38,610 nucleotides of DNA. Source: Syntrophaceae bacterium UBA4059. GTDB taxonomy: Bacteria; Desulfobacterota; Syntrophia; Syntrophales; Smithellaceae. Both the position numbers and the translations under genes were made by a program. The DNA lies in the NCBI GenBank assembly GCA_002382045.1, contig DFZJ01000041.1, positions 1 through 38,610 on the forward strand. The letters are read 5' to 3'. Shown here in pieces: positions 23,903-32,857 of the stretch (position 1 is the first letter of the stretch; each line of letters begins with the position of its first letter). The notes beneath the pieces are model-generated. The model was not told where the DNA came from, did no database searches, and saw only the letters and a program-made list of their open reading frames with translations.

Positions 23903-23950
23903 ATTAAGCCTTTTTAAATATTTAATTCAGGATTAGCAATAACCGTACCA

Positions 23951-23979
23951 AATATATCTACAGGAAATTAATATGGCAA
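23951..23979 (-). promoter_or_regulatory. Sigma-70-type promoter for lpxC
   Basis: Minus strand: TTGCCA (23979-23974), 17 bases, TATATT (23956-23951), each five of six consensus positions, leaving a leader of about 40 bases. Confidence 0.6.
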
Positions 23980-24101
23980 CATAATGTAATACATTGTTAT
24001 TTTGCGTTATTCGCATCCATTGGATTTTCGTTTTTCAGTCTTGTTGTGGCGAAAACGACACACTCCATTCCGACCAAGACCACGAAGTAAAAGATATTGA
24101 T

Positions 24102-24629
24102 TTATTTGCAGAATCTTTCTTTTTCACTATAAATACAACCGCAATACGGCTGGCGATACATACCTAACTCCTTGGAAATCTTAACGCCTTCATTCCAGCC
24201 GGCACGGAAATCCTGATAGTGAAAATGGATTCCCAATTGATGATCCAGCGTCTCACCAATCTGCCGGATCAAATCATGTTTTTGATAGCGACTGTAGAGC
24301 AGCGTGGAAGTAAACGCGTCATAATTTTCTTTTTTGGCCTGTTCGGCTGTAAACTTCAAACGGTCCGTCAGACAATAAACACATCGTTCTTCCGGCCGGG
24401 AGGCCACCTGACTTAAGAATTCTTCCAGCAGATAACCTTCCGCCCAGATGACCTTTAAAAGGATTTTCTCCGTATAGTCCTGGAGGGTTTGCCGGCGGCG
24501 CTCATACTCCTGATAGGGATGGATATTGGGATTGTAAAACAGGCCGGTCACGTCATGACCGTGCGTTCTCAATTCCTTGAGCGGATAGATCGTGCAAGGT
24601 CCACAGCAGATATGCATAAGCAGTTTCAT
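24102..24629 (-). CDS. queH: Epoxyqueuosine reductase QueH
   Basis: QueH is the iron-sulfur enzyme, unrelated to QueG, that reduces epoxyqueuosine to queuosine in tRNA. The 175-residue product carries the conserved cysteine pairs: MHICCGPCTIYPL at the start, RCVYCLTDRL in the middle, and QPYCGCIYSEKER near the end, together with FYNPNIHPYQEYERR. It follows ruvB in the same direction at 77 bases. No other queuosine gene is in the window. Confidence 0.92.
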   Translation of the reverse strand: MKLLMHICCGPCTIYPLKELRTHGHDVTGLFYNPNIHPYQEYERRRQTLQDYTEKILLKVIWAEGYLLEEFLSQVASRPEERCVYCLTDRLKFTAEQAKKENYDAFTSTLLYSRYQKHDLIRQIGETLDHQLGIHFHYQDFRAGWNEGVKISKELGMYRQPYCGCIYSEKERFCK

Positions 24630-24706
24630 AAAATAGCCCCCCCGGAATCAACCACACCCCTTGCCGCACTCCGCGGCAAATTAACGCTCGTCCGGCCCAA
24701 GCGGGA

Positions 24707-25735
24707 TTAAAACAGCTCCTTTTGAGCGCCCGACGCGGTGAGACCGAAATGTTCATAGGCTTTGGAACAGGCCATCCGGCCCCTCGCCGTTCTTTGCAGA
24801 TAGCCTTCCTGGATCAGGTATGGCTCGTAAACATCTTCAATCGTCACCCGCTCTTCACCGATCGCCGCCGCAAGACTCTCCACGCCAACCGGCCCTCCGT
24901 TGAATTTTTCAATCAACGCCAGGAGCAGCTTGCGATCCATTTGATCAAAGCCCTTTTGATCGACTTCAAAAGCCTCCAGTGCTTCCCGGGCGATTTTCCC
25001 GTCAATCGTACCGTCGCCTTTCACTTCCGCGTAATCGCGGACACGCTTGAGCAACCGGTTGGCAATACGCGGTGTTCCCCGCGCACGCCGCGCCAGTTCG
25101 TCTGCGCCTGTGTCGATAAGCTTTACCCCCAGGATAGAAGCCGACCGCTGAATAATAACGGAAAGCTCCTGCGGGGTATAGAATTCGAGGCGAAAGTGCA
25201 TACCGAAACGGTCGCGCAGCGGTGAGGTCAGAGATCCCGCGCGCGTGGTCGCGCCCACCAGCGTGAATTTGGGGATGTCCAGTTTCATCGACCGGGCTGA
25301 CGGTCCCTGTCCGATTAAAATATCAATGTGAAAATCTTCCATCGCCGGATACAGAATTTCTTCCACCACATGAGAGAGCCGGTGAATTTCATCGATAAAG
25401 AGAACCTCATGCTCGTGCATATTCGTTAAAATCGCCGCCAGATCCCCCGGACGCTCGATGACCGGACCGGAAGTTACTTTGATGTCCACATCCAATTCTC
25501 TGGCGATAATATAGGCCAAGGTGGTTTTTCCTAAACCCGGCGGGCCGTATAAAAGAACATGATCCAGCGACTCACGCCGCTTTCTGGCCGCTTCAATAAA
25601 AATTGAGAGATTGCTTTTGACCTTGTCCTGTCCGATATAATCGATAAGCTTGGGCGGACGCAAAGAGTTTTCCAGACCGCCTTCGTCTTCGGCGCAAGCC
25701 GGATCGATTAAAGGGTTTTTCAGATGAGCATCCAT
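24707..25735 (-). CDS. ruvB: Holliday junction branch migration helicase RuvB
   Basis: AAA+ motor that drives branch migration with RuvA. The 342-residue product shows Walker A GPPGLGKTTLAYIIA, Walker B FIDEIHRLS, sensor 1 VGATTRAGSLTSPLRDRFG, the RGTPRIANRLLKR arginine region, and the C-terminal winged helix with EPYLIQEGYLQRTARGR. It starts 25 bases after ruvA ends, in the order ruvC-ruvA-ruvB. Confidence 0.97.
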   Translation of the reverse strand: MDAHLKNPLIDPACAEDEGGLENSLRPPKLIDYIGQDKVKSNLSIFIEAARKRRESLDHVLLYGPPGLGKTTLAYIIARELDVDIKVTSGPVIERPGDLAAILTNMHEHEVLFIDEIHRLSHVVEEILYPAMEDFHIDILIGQGPSARSMKLDIPKFTLVGATTRAGSLTSPLRDRFGMHFRLEFYTPQELSVIIQRSASILGVKLIDTGADELARRARGTPRIANRLLKRVRDYAEVKGDGTIDGKIAREALEAFEVDQKGFDQMDRKLLLALIEKFNGGPVGVESLAAAIGEERVTIEDVYEPYLIQEGYLQRTARGRMACSKAYEHFGLTASGAQKELF

Positions 25736-25760
25736 TGGTTTTCACCTTTCCGCGCCGGCC

Positions 25761-26369
25761 TCAACCGCCAAGAATCTTTAATGCTTTTTTCAAGAGCTGA
25801 TCCATGGCCAACTCCCCTTCCGTATCACGCGCAATCTTGTCCAGCGCGTCTCTGGCGGTATTGGCTTTATAACCCAAATTAACCAGCGCGGAAAGCACAT
25901 CTTCCCGAATCATATCATTTTGCTTTTGCCGGGCATCCGCAACCGGAAGATGATCCGCCGCCATCTTTTTTGCGGCTTTTTCTTTGAGTTCCAGAATCAA
26001 GCGCTCAGCCATTTTCCTGCCGATGCCGGGGATGGTAATCAATTTAGCCAGATTGCCGCCCGAAATCGCTTCCAGCAATTCCGGAGATGAAATGCCGGAA
26101 AGAATATTCATGGCCACTTTCGGCCCGATACCGCTGACGGAAATCATCAGTTGGAAAAGTTCGCGCTCCTCACGCGTGTAAAAACCAAACAGGTTGATCG
26201 CATCCTCTTTAACGGATGTATGAATATGCAAGGTAACCGTCTCGCCCGCTTCGGGAAGCTCATAAAAAGTCGTGAGCGGTATAAAAACGCGATAACCAAC
26301 ACCTTGCGTATCCACCACAATATGGGAAATTCCCTTGTATGCAATTTTACCGGACAGTAGGGCGATCAT
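25761..26369 (-). CDS. ruvA: Holliday junction DNA helicase subunit RuvA
   Basis: Tetrameric junction-binding protein that positions RuvB. The 202-residue product has the OB-fold start MIALLSGKIAYKG, TSVKEDAINLFGFYTREER, two helix-hairpin-helix motifs (SVSGIGPKVAMNIL and TIPGIGRKMAERLILELK), and the C-terminal RuvB-binding domain (ALVNLGYKANTARDAL). The start lies one base past the ruvC stop, so expression is coupled. Confidence 0.97.
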   Translation of the reverse strand: MIALLSGKIAYKGISHIVVDTQGVGYRVFIPLTTFYELPEAGETVTLHIHTSVKEDAINLFGFYTREERELFQLMISVSGIGPKVAMNILSGISSPELLEAISGGNLAKLITIPGIGRKMAERLILELKEKAAKKMAADHLPVADARQKQNDMIREDVLSALVNLGYKANTARDALDKIARDTEGELAMDQLLKKALKILGG

Positions 26370-26370
26370 A

Positions 26371-26850
26371 TCAAATGGGCTGCTCCTTTGCGAAGTTGGC
26401 CTGACAGATGGCCGCGGCCAGAGCGTCTGCGGCGTCCGCGGGCGGCAGAGTATCGAGTTTTAAAATTGCCTTCACCATCATCTGGACCTGGCGTTTTTCG
26501 GCCCGGCCGTAACCGACAACAGCCTTTTTTATTTCCAGCGGTGAAAATTCAAAAACGGGAATACTGCAATCGGCGCAGGTAAAAATCACCACGCCTCGAA
26601 CATGGGCCTGCCGGATTAAACTGCGCACATTTTTACCATAGAAAATATTTTCCAGACAAACCGCCTGCGGGCTTGTCTTAACAATAACATCCCTGAGCTT
26701 GCGGGAAATATCCATTAAGACGTCAGACAAAAGCGAAGCTTTAGGGGGTTTAATTTCACCATGAATAACATGACGCAGATAGTTGCCGCTTTTATCAATC
26801 ACCCCATAACCGGTCACAACGCTTCCGGGATCAATGCCTAAGATTCGCAA
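26371..26850 (-). CDS. ruvC: Crossover junction endodeoxyribonuclease RuvC
   Basis: Resolves Holliday junctions by symmetrical cleavage. The 159-residue product has the RNase H-like catalytic acids in ILGIDPGSVVTGYGVI (Asp7), CLENIFYG (Glu), and ADAADALAAAICQ near the end. Followed at once by ruvA and preceded by yebC, the classical order. Confidence 0.96.
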   Translation of the reverse strand: MRILGIDPGSVVTGYGVIDKSGNYLRHVIHGEIKPPKASLLSDVLMDISRKLRDVIVKTSPQAVCLENIFYGKNVRSLIRQAHVRGVVIFTCADCSIPVFEFSPLEIKKAVVGYGRAEKRQVQMMVKAILKLDTLPPADAADALAAAICQANFAKEQPI

Positions 26851-26879
26851 AATATCTACTTTCGTGAAAAATCAGTTTT

Positions 26880-27629
26880 CTAGCTCAACTTTTCCATGAC
26901 ATCTTCATCGATGTCAAAATTGGAGTACACATTCTGGACATCATCGTTATCTTCCAGTTTTTCCATCAATTTCAGCATGGACTCCGCCTTGCCCGCTTCC
27001 AGCTTAACCGTATTGGAAGGAATCTTGCTGATGGACGCTTCCAGATGTTTGATGCCTTTGTCGTCTATCGCCTTTTTCACCGCTTCAAAGGCCGCCGGTT
27101 CCGTAATTACCTCATATTCATTGTCTTCCGTCTTCACATCTTCCGCTCCGGCTTCCAGCGCCAGTTCCATCAGCTCGTCTTCACCGATGAGTTTTTTATC
27201 GATCACGATACTGCCCTTTTTTGAAAATATCCAGGATACACAGCCGTTTTCACCCAGATTGCCGCCATGCTTGGAAAGGATGTGACGAATCTCCGCCACG
27301 GTTCGATTTTTATTATCCGTCATAACATCGATAACGACCGCCGCGCCGCCGGGACCGTAGCCTTCATAAGTAATCTCTTCATAAGCCGCCGCACCCTCGC
27401 CGCCGCCGGTGCCCTTTTTGATGGCCCGATCGATATTATCCTTCGGCATGTTTTCTTCTTTGGCCGCCATGACCGCCTGCCTCAGACGGGAATTTCCTTC
27501 CAGGTCGCCGCCGCCCAATCTGGCCGCCAGAGTGATTTCTTTGATTATTTTGGTAAATATCTTACCGCGTTTGGCGTCAATCGCCCCTTTTTTCCTTTTG
27601 ATGGTGCTCCATTTTGAATGGCCGGACAT
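26880..27629 (-). CDS. yebC: YebC/PmpR family transcriptional regulator (TACO1 family)
   Basis: The roughly 249-residue product has the family start MSGHSKWSTIKRKKG, DAKRGKIFTKIIKEI, NIDRAIKKGTGG, ITYEGYGPGGAAV and the acidic C-terminus. Members bind DNA as regulators, and more recent work links the family to relief of ribosome stalling. ATG at 27629 is preceded by AGGAG; the frame is open to 27677, but that part lacks family sequence. First gene of the yebC-ruvCAB-queH set. Confidence 0.94.
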   Translation of the reverse strand: MSGHSKWSTIKRKKGAIDAKRGKIFTKIIKEITLAARLGGGDLEGNSRLRQAVMAAKEENMPKDNIDRAIKKGTGGGEGAAAYEEITYEGYGPGGAAVVIDVMTDNKNRTVAEIRHILSKHGGNLGENGCVSWIFSKKGSIVIDKKLIGEDELMELALEAGAEDVKTEDNEYEVITEPAAFEAVKKAIDDKGIKHLEASISKIPSNTVKLEAGKAESMLKLMEKLEDNDDVQNVYSNFDIDEDVMEKLS

Positions 27630-27672
27630 ATTTTCCAACTCCTGAAAAAAGATAAACTTGCTTATTTTTTGC

Positions 27673-27701
27673 CTCATAGCATAAGGCGATAAGCTTGTAA
27701 A
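27673..27701 (-). promoter_or_regulatory. Promoter for yebC-ruvCAB
   Basis: Minus strand: TTTACA (27701-27696, five of six), 17 bases, TATGAG (27678-27673, four of six) preceded by TGC, an extended -10 feature. Confidence 0.5.
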
Positions 27702-28424
27702 GTTAATTACATATTTGCCGGGAGGTTTAATCCGTGAAATCCTACCGTGAAGAATTATGGAGATTCCGTGAAATATTTTTTAGCCTCTTGTTCTTGTCCT
27801 AAATCCCGGCTGAGGATTGTGGCGATCTCTTTCTTACGGTCAACATTCAATGGACTTAACTCATCGAGTTCGAGCAAAAAGCGCAACTGTTCTGATATGT
27901 TTTTTTGTGCCTTTTTGATTATGTGCTGTGAGAGCCATGGGATTTTCCTTTCTGATGCGTTGAAGATCAGGGCGCGGGGCTCTGATCCTGGTGAGTGCAT
28001 TACTGGCAAAGGGAGAGACTTAAAATCTTCGATGCCAAATTGGAAATAACACGCAAGACGATGAAGATCGCCCTTGTGATCAACGAGACGTCTCTGCTGC
28101 GCCTGGAGGTCATCGCTGAACTGCATACTCTGACCCAGTTGGTGAGCCTCAAAAAAATGGCAAAAGAAAATAAAATATTCTGTGATTTTGAAGATTCCAA
28201 ATTCAGAAAAGCTCTTTGAGCCTATTAACCAAAGACGGGACCGTTAACGACTTTATCGGCGCGGACAACTACCATTCCCATAAAGAAAGCGACACAGCAT
28301 CCCGTTGATATATTCCGGCATCCCTCATGGAAAACAAACACGTTCGTCCCCGAGATTTCGGCAAGAACATATCAGCAGTAGCCAGAACAGACAAAACTCC
28401 GCCGTTTACCGCGGAAAGATTTAA
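27702..28424. other. Interval without a supportable gene
   Basis: Over 700 bases with only overlapping, unmatched open frames on both strands. The longest is minus-strand 28126-27755 (123 codons), which stays open further upstream without a start; plus-strand 27995-28219 overlaps it. Neither has a ribosome-binding site or a recognised motif. It may be the remains of a decayed gene. Confidence 0.4.
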
Positions 28425-28712
28425 TTATTCATTTCCCGAACGACTGCTTGTCAAGCAGGCAATCTTTTTTGCTTTCGGCAATTTTTTTATTTTGATTTCC
28501 AGACGCAAGGCTTCACCTCTGCTCATGACCACGCTGGTCGCCAGCAGGGTCACCGGCCTTCTGGACCGCGTATATTTGGATGCTGTTCCCCGGTTGTGTC
28601 CCATCAGTCTCTTTTTGAGTCCGTTTGTGGCGCCGGTATAAAAGCTGCCGTCCGAACAGCGCAGCATATAGACGATCCATCCTTGATGTTTTTGCTCCAT
28701 TTCTGATTTCAT
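28425..28712 (-). CDS. GIY-YIG domain protein (UPF0213/YhbQ-like)
   Basis: The 95-residue product is a single GIY-YIG nuclease-type domain: WIVYMLRCSDGSFYTGATN at the start (GIY and YIG positions as VYM and YTG), then LKKRLMGHNRGTASKYTRSR with the conserved Arg and His, RRPVTLL, and ALRLEIKIKKL with the catalytic Glu. Small stand-alone members are thought to act in DNA repair or on mobile DNA; no substrate is known. Divergent from the acyltransferase. Confidence 0.87.
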   Translation of the reverse strand: MKSEMEQKHQGWIVYMLRCSDGSFYTGATNGLKKRLMGHNRGTASKYTRSRRPVTLLATSVVMSRGEALRLEIKIKKLPKAKKIACLTSSRSGNE

Positions 28713-28837
28713 AACGGTTCATCTATACCGTAACGGGTCAAATATTGCTATGGAAAGGGGGCATGAATTTAGTAATGCTTTACCAATCAGGCAACCCATG
28801 CTAAGGTTTTAACATAACGTATGGACGGGAGATAGAA

Positions 28838-29740
28838 ATGTTGAATTTTCTGCCAAAATGGCTGGTTGGCTGTATATCAATGTCCCTGCTGGCTTTGAAT
28901 GTAATATTCTGGGTGCCGATTTTGATTGTTTTTTCCATTCTAAAATTTTTACTGCCTCTGGGGCCAATGACGCGCGTACTCGACAAAATCCTCCTGTGGA
29001 TTGCAGAGAACTGGATTTCCTGCAATGGTCAATGGATGAAACTGACTCAAAAAACCACCTGGAATGTTCAGGGACTGGACCATTTAAATTACCGCGGCTG
29101 GTATCTGGTGGTCAGCAATCATCAATCCTGGGCGGATATTTTCGTGCTGCAAAAGCTGTTGAATCGGCGCATACCGCTCATGAAATTTTTTCTCAAACGC
29201 GAATTGATCTGGGTGCCGCTGATGGGACTGGCTTGGTGGGCGCTGGATTTTCCCTTTTTGCGCCGGCACAGTGTTGATTATCTGAAAAAGCATCCGGAGC
29301 AAAAAGGGAAGGATTTTGAAACCACCCGCAAGGCCTGCGAGAAATTTACGCGCATGCCGACCAGCGTGATGAACTTTCTGGAAGGAACGCGATTGACCAA
29401 GGCGAAACACGCCCGGCAAAACTCCCCCTATCGATACCTGCTGAAGCCCAAAGCTGGCGGTATTGCGCTGGCCATGAGTGTGCTGGGAGATAAATTTAAT
29501 TCTCTACTGAATATTACGATTGTCTATCCGGACGGTATCCCGTCCTTTGGGGACTTTTTATGCGGCAAAGTGAAAAGGGTTGTTGTTCGAGCTTCTTCCA
29601 TAGAGATACCGCAAAGGTTTCTGCATGGCGATTATGAAGGGGACAAGGAATTCCAGTCTGCCTTCCAGCTATGGGTGCAAGATTTATGGAAGGACAAAGA
29701 TGCGCAGATGGCAGCATTGATACAGGAGACTAAAGCATGA
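28838..29740 (+). CDS. 1-acyl-sn-glycerol-3-phosphate acyltransferase-like (YihG type)
   Basis: The 300-residue product has one or two N-terminal hydrophobic segments (VFSILKFLLPLG region), the acyltransferase box VVSNHQSWADIFVL (HxxxxD), FFLKRELIWVPLMGLAWWAL, the substrate motif MNFLEGTRLTKAKH, and PKAGGIALAMSVLG. The arrangement matches the inner-membrane YihG-type acyltransferases that act on lysophosphatidic acid. GGGAG precedes ATG at 28838. Confidence 0.88.
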   Translation: MLNFLPKWLVGCISMSLLALNVIFWVPILIVFSILKFLLPLGPMTRVLDKILLWIAENWISCNGQWMKLTQKTTWNVQGLDHLNYRGWYLVVSNHQSWADIFVLQKLLNRRIPLMKFFLKRELIWVPLMGLAWWALDFPFLRRHSVDYLKKHPEQKGKDFETTRKACEKFTRMPTSVMNFLEGTRLTKAKHARQNSPYRYLLKPKAGGIALAMSVLGDKFNSLLNITIVYPDGIPSFGDFLCGKVKRVVVRASSIEIPQRFLHGDYEGDKEFQSAFQLWVQDLWKDKDAQMAALIQETKA

Positions 29741-29778
29741 TAACACTTTAGTCCCCTGCACGGTTTCAAAGGATATTG

Positions 29779-31071
29779 CTATGCCGCTTGCGGCGCGCGG
29801 GATGACCAACTCATCCTTCCTGCGTCTTTAAACGAACGTTGGGAAGGCCGTTTGGCCGATTGTGTCCGGGGCGAAAACGATTTTCTGCCGCTGTTGTTAC
29901 CGGGTCTCGTCAGCTGATGAGCGCGGGATCCCGTCGCTTCACAGATGGACGGGTCCATGGTTAAACCTTCAACATTCTGATACCGTAACTTCTCACCGAG
30001 CATTTTCTTCAGCGAACGCATGAGTTCGCCGTCATCCCCGGTCATAAAAGTAAACGCATCCCCGGTCTTCATGGCGCGTCCGGTTCTGCCGATCCGATGC
30101 GTGTAAGCGTCCGATGTGGACGGCATATCATAGTTAATCACATGCGAGATGCGAGTCACATCAATGCCGCGCGCGGCAATATCCGTGGCAATCATTACTT
30201 CATAACGGCCATCCCGAAATCCATCGAGAGACTGCTTGCGTTTCTGCTGTGTCAGATTGCCATGCAGAGAGGTCACCTTATGACCCACTCTGTTTAATTG
30301 CTCGGCCAGGCTTTTGGCGCGCGATTTGGTCCGGGTAAAGACCAGTACGGATTCCGTGTCGGTTTTCTCCAGAATATCCTTGAGCAAAGCGGTTTTCTGG
30401 TCCGCTTGAACCGGGTAAAAACTGTGAGAAACGGTCATCACCGGAGCCGTATCTCCAATCTGAATATGAACAGGGTCGGAAAGCAGATCATCGGCCAGAG
30501 AGCGAATCTCACCGGGCATGGTCGCGGAGAAAAGCAGGGTCTGACGGTGAGCCGGCAGATGTTTGACAATCCTGCGGACGTCCGGCAGAAACCCCATATC
30601 AAACATGTGGTCTGCTTCATCCAGAACCAGAACTTCCACCTTGGATAGATCCAGCGAACCGCGACCGATATGATCAAGCAGGCGACCGGGACAGGCCGAG
30701 ATGATATCGACGCGTGATCGCAGTCGATTGATCTGGGTGTTAATGCTGACGCCGCCATAAATGGATGCGCTGCTCAGCCCCGTTTTTCTGCCCAGTTGCC
30801 CAATGGCTTCATGGGTCTGTTCAGACAATTCCCTTGTCGGCGCGATGATCAGGGCGCGAATAGGACCGCGCTGCCCGGGCATCAGACGTTGTAAAATCGG
30901 CAGCACAAAAGCGGCCGTTTTCCCGGTTCCGGTCTGGGCCAAGCCCATAAGATCCCTGCCTTCCATAATGGAAGGAATGGACTCGGCCTGAATGGGCGTC
31001 GGTTTCTTGTAACCGGCGGCGTAAATACCCGCCAGTATTTTTTCATCTAACTTAAACTTCTCAAAACTCAT
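29779..31071 (-). CDS. DEAD-box RNA helicase (RhlE-like)
   Basis: The roughly 430-residue product starts MSFEKFKLDEKIL and has all helicase motifs: Q-motif PTPIQAESIP, AQTGTGKTAAF, PTRELSEQT, VLDEADHMFDMGF, FSATMP, VLVFTRTK, ATDIAARGID and HRIGRTGR. The basic C-terminal tail (SGRKSFSPRTQSAKRPSQRS) is typical of RhlE, which acts in ribosome assembly and RNA turnover. AAGGA lies 6 bases before ATG 31071. About 280 bases upstream hold no gene, so a long leader is possible. Confidence 0.92.
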   Translation of the reverse strand: MSFEKFKLDEKILAGIYAAGYKKPTPIQAESIPSIMEGRDLMGLAQTGTGKTAAFVLPILQRLMPGQRGPIRALIIAPTRELSEQTHEAIGQLGRKTGLSSASIYGGVSINTQINRLRSRVDIISACPGRLLDHIGRGSLDLSKVEVLVLDEADHMFDMGFLPDVRRIVKHLPAHRQTLLFSATMPGEIRSLADDLLSDPVHIQIGDTAPVMTVSHSFYPVQADQKTALLKDILEKTDTESVLVFTRTKSRAKSLAEQLNRVGHKVTSLHGNLTQQKRKQSLDGFRDGRYEVMIATDIAARGIDVTRISHVINYDMPSTSDAYTHRIGRTGRAMKTGDAFTFMTGDDGELMRSLKKMLGEKLRYQNVEGLTMDPSICEATGSRAHQLTRPGNNSGRKSFSPRTQSAKRPSQRSFKDAGRMSWSSRAPQAA

Positions 31072-31352
31072 TTCTTTTCCTTTATTGTATGTTACCAGCA
31101 ACGATTAAAATTTAAATCCAGTGAAAACCGTTATAAGGCTGGTAAAGGCAAGCCCTTGCAAACGCTTGTCGGCGTTAGAAAGACCTGTTCTCCAATACGG
31201 CAAAACAGTTGGATTCTATTGTGATTAGCGGGATTACCCTTAGCAAATTTCCGACGAAGAAAGGTGGGAAGGTCAATATGTATCGCTATTCCTGCGGGGG
31301 TTCTACAGGCAAAGCTGATTAATAGCAAGCAATATCTTATTGCAGGGCATGA
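31072..31352. other. Non-coding interval before the DEAD-box gene
   Basis: No supportable gene. On the minus strand AACGC-CGACAA-GCGTT and GCAA-GGGC-TTGC form two small adjacent hairpins about 60-90 bases before the helicase start. A leader with structure would fit a cold-induced helicase, but no clear promoter was found. Confidence 0.3.
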
Positions 31353-32585
31353 TTAATGCTTTTTTAAATCAACCGGCAAGGCGGCGACCCTGAAAACTTC
31401 TGAAGGCTCGCTGGTGAAAACAATCATGAAGGGTATTTGCCCCCTGGGTTGAACTCTGTCTTCCATCGTTTTTACGTCTTTAAGAGCCGCCAGAATCGCA
31501 TGGGCATCGAGACTTTCCAGTTTTTCATCAATAATAATATTGCCGCCGAAAGACTCCGTTGACGAAAGCACTACACCTTCAGCGTTATAAAGATTCGCCG
31601 CGATTTTTATTCTGGAAACAGGACGATCCGTCGAATTTTCAACAAGGCCTTCCAGCACTCTGATGTTTTTCCCCAATCTTTCATTATGAATCAGTTTTTG
31701 CCGGACTTGAATCAGATTGATGCCTTGAACGGATGTCGCTGCGATACCCTGATGCGTCTTGGAAAGAGAGATATAAGATTTGATGACATCAATCATTTTA
31801 CCGCCCTGCAATGGAGAAAATAAGAAATATCCGACCAGCGCAGCAATTAACACAATGACTGAAATGCCGATCCAGAGCCACTTTCCCATACCGGTACTTT
31901 TATTTTCCGGTGCGAAATCGTAGGCGTTAGTTTTTTTCGCTTTCTTTTCCGGAGCCTTTTTCGGTGGTATTTTTTCCTCTTCCGGCGGAGGCGTTTTGGG
32001 CATCCCGGGCCCGTCCGACGGCGTTATTTCGTCAAACCGCGTCATTGTTTCAAAATTCTCCGGCATCTGAGCGCCTTCCGCATCGGTTCTTTCGGGCGGA
32101 ATTTCCGCCTTCTTTTCTTCTTCAAACGGCGCAAATGAAGGCGCCGGCTCGCGCTCCTGCGCTGGCATTTCAGGAGGCTTGATCACGATCGTATCGGTTA
32201 ACCCGGAACGAATTTCGTGATCGTCCGGCACAAACACTTTTTCTTCACGGCCCGGTTCGTCGCTTGGCTCTTCAATCTTCGGTTCGGGTGTTTCCATCTC
32301 CAGACCTGTTATTTCCCGGGAAGCTGATTCCATTTCCAGCTTGATTTCCGCAGGTTCAAGGACTTCTTCAAGCTTTGGCGCGGGCATTTCCATCTCCAGA
32401 CCGGATATTTCCCGTGGGGCAGATTCAAGCTCCAGCTTGATTTCCGCTGAAAAGGAAGAGGGCTCTTTCGGCTGGATAATGTTTTCAGGAAAAAGAGATG
32501 CGTCTGTGTCTGCAAACGTGGACAAAAAGGCATCCAGCTCCCGCTTCTCCCGCTGTAAATCAAACAATTCTTTTTTATTTTCCAT
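31353..32585 (-). CDS. DUF3426 membrane protein with tandem acidic repeats
   Basis: The 410-residue product has a long acidic, Pro/Glu-rich cytoplasmic part (1-230), one membrane segment at about 235-256 (WLWIGISVIVLIAALVGYFL), and a C-terminal DUF3426 domain (IRVLEGLVENSTDRPVSRIK, NLYNAEGVVLSS). Residues 47-78 and 79-110 are two copies of a 32-residue unit starting AEIKLE. In many relatives a zinc ribbon precedes DUF3426 in one chain; here that part is a separate gene just upstream (57 residues). Last gene of the GTPase cluster. Confidence 0.85.
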   Translation of the reverse strand: MENKKELFDLQREKRELDAFLSTFADTDASLFPENIIQPKEPSSFSAEIKLELESAPREISGLEMEMPAPKLEEVLEPAEIKLEMESASREITGLEMETPEPKIEEPSDEPGREEKVFVPDDHEIRSGLTDTIVIKPPEMPAQEREPAPSFAPFEEEKKAEIPPERTDAEGAQMPENFETMTRFDEITPSDGPGMPKTPPPEEEKIPPKKAPEKKAKKTNAYDFAPENKSTGMGKWLWIGISVIVLIAALVGYFLFSPLQGGKMIDVIKSYISLSKTHQGIAATSVQGINLIQVRQKLIHNERLGKNIRVLEGLVENSTDRPVSRIKIAANLYNAEGVVLSSTESFGGNIIIDEKLESLDAHAILAALKDVKTMEDRVQPRGQIPFMIVFTSEPSEVFRVAALPVDLKKH

Positions 32586-32641
32586 TCAAGCGTCCTTACC
32601 GAAACGGTTTGATCCGGTCAATGATGTTTTGCCTGAAGGCT

Positions 32642-32815
32642 CTAATTCTTTTCAGGCTTGATTTTCGCTTTTTCATCAGACTTGAGGTTAAGTTTCTCTA
32701 TCGGAACACGGATGACATCCTTGCAGACACGGCATTTGAAAACCATTTCCGAACCTTTTATTTCTTCGTTCTCAATGATATATCTTTCCCCGCATTCCTC
32801 ACAAAAAATAATCAT
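32642..32815 (-). CDS. Small zinc-ribbon protein (57 residues)
   Basis: A short gene reading MIIFCEECGERYIIENEEIK at its start and KCRVCKDVIRVP later. The two CxxC pairs (CEEC, CRVC), about 24 residues apart, match the MJ0042-type zinc ribbon that is normally fused ahead of DUF3426. It lies 42 bases after the 385-residue gene and 56 bases before the DUF3426 gene, all on the same strand. GGGG lies upstream of the ATG as a weak ribosome-binding site. Confidence 0.75.
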   Translation of the reverse strand: MIIFCEECGERYIIENEEIKGSEMVFKCRVCKDVIRVPIEKLNLKSDEKAKIKPEKN

Positions 32816-32857
32816 TTTCGCGCCCCTGTTTTTTGTTTCTGATTTTTAAGACACCCG

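Noticed and set aside
27755..28126. 123-codon minus-strand frame
   Set aside because: No ribosome-binding site, start or recognised motif; overlapping plus-strand frame looks equally plausible.
31131..31328. 65-codon minus-strand frame before the helicase
   Set aside because: No start signal and no family resemblance.
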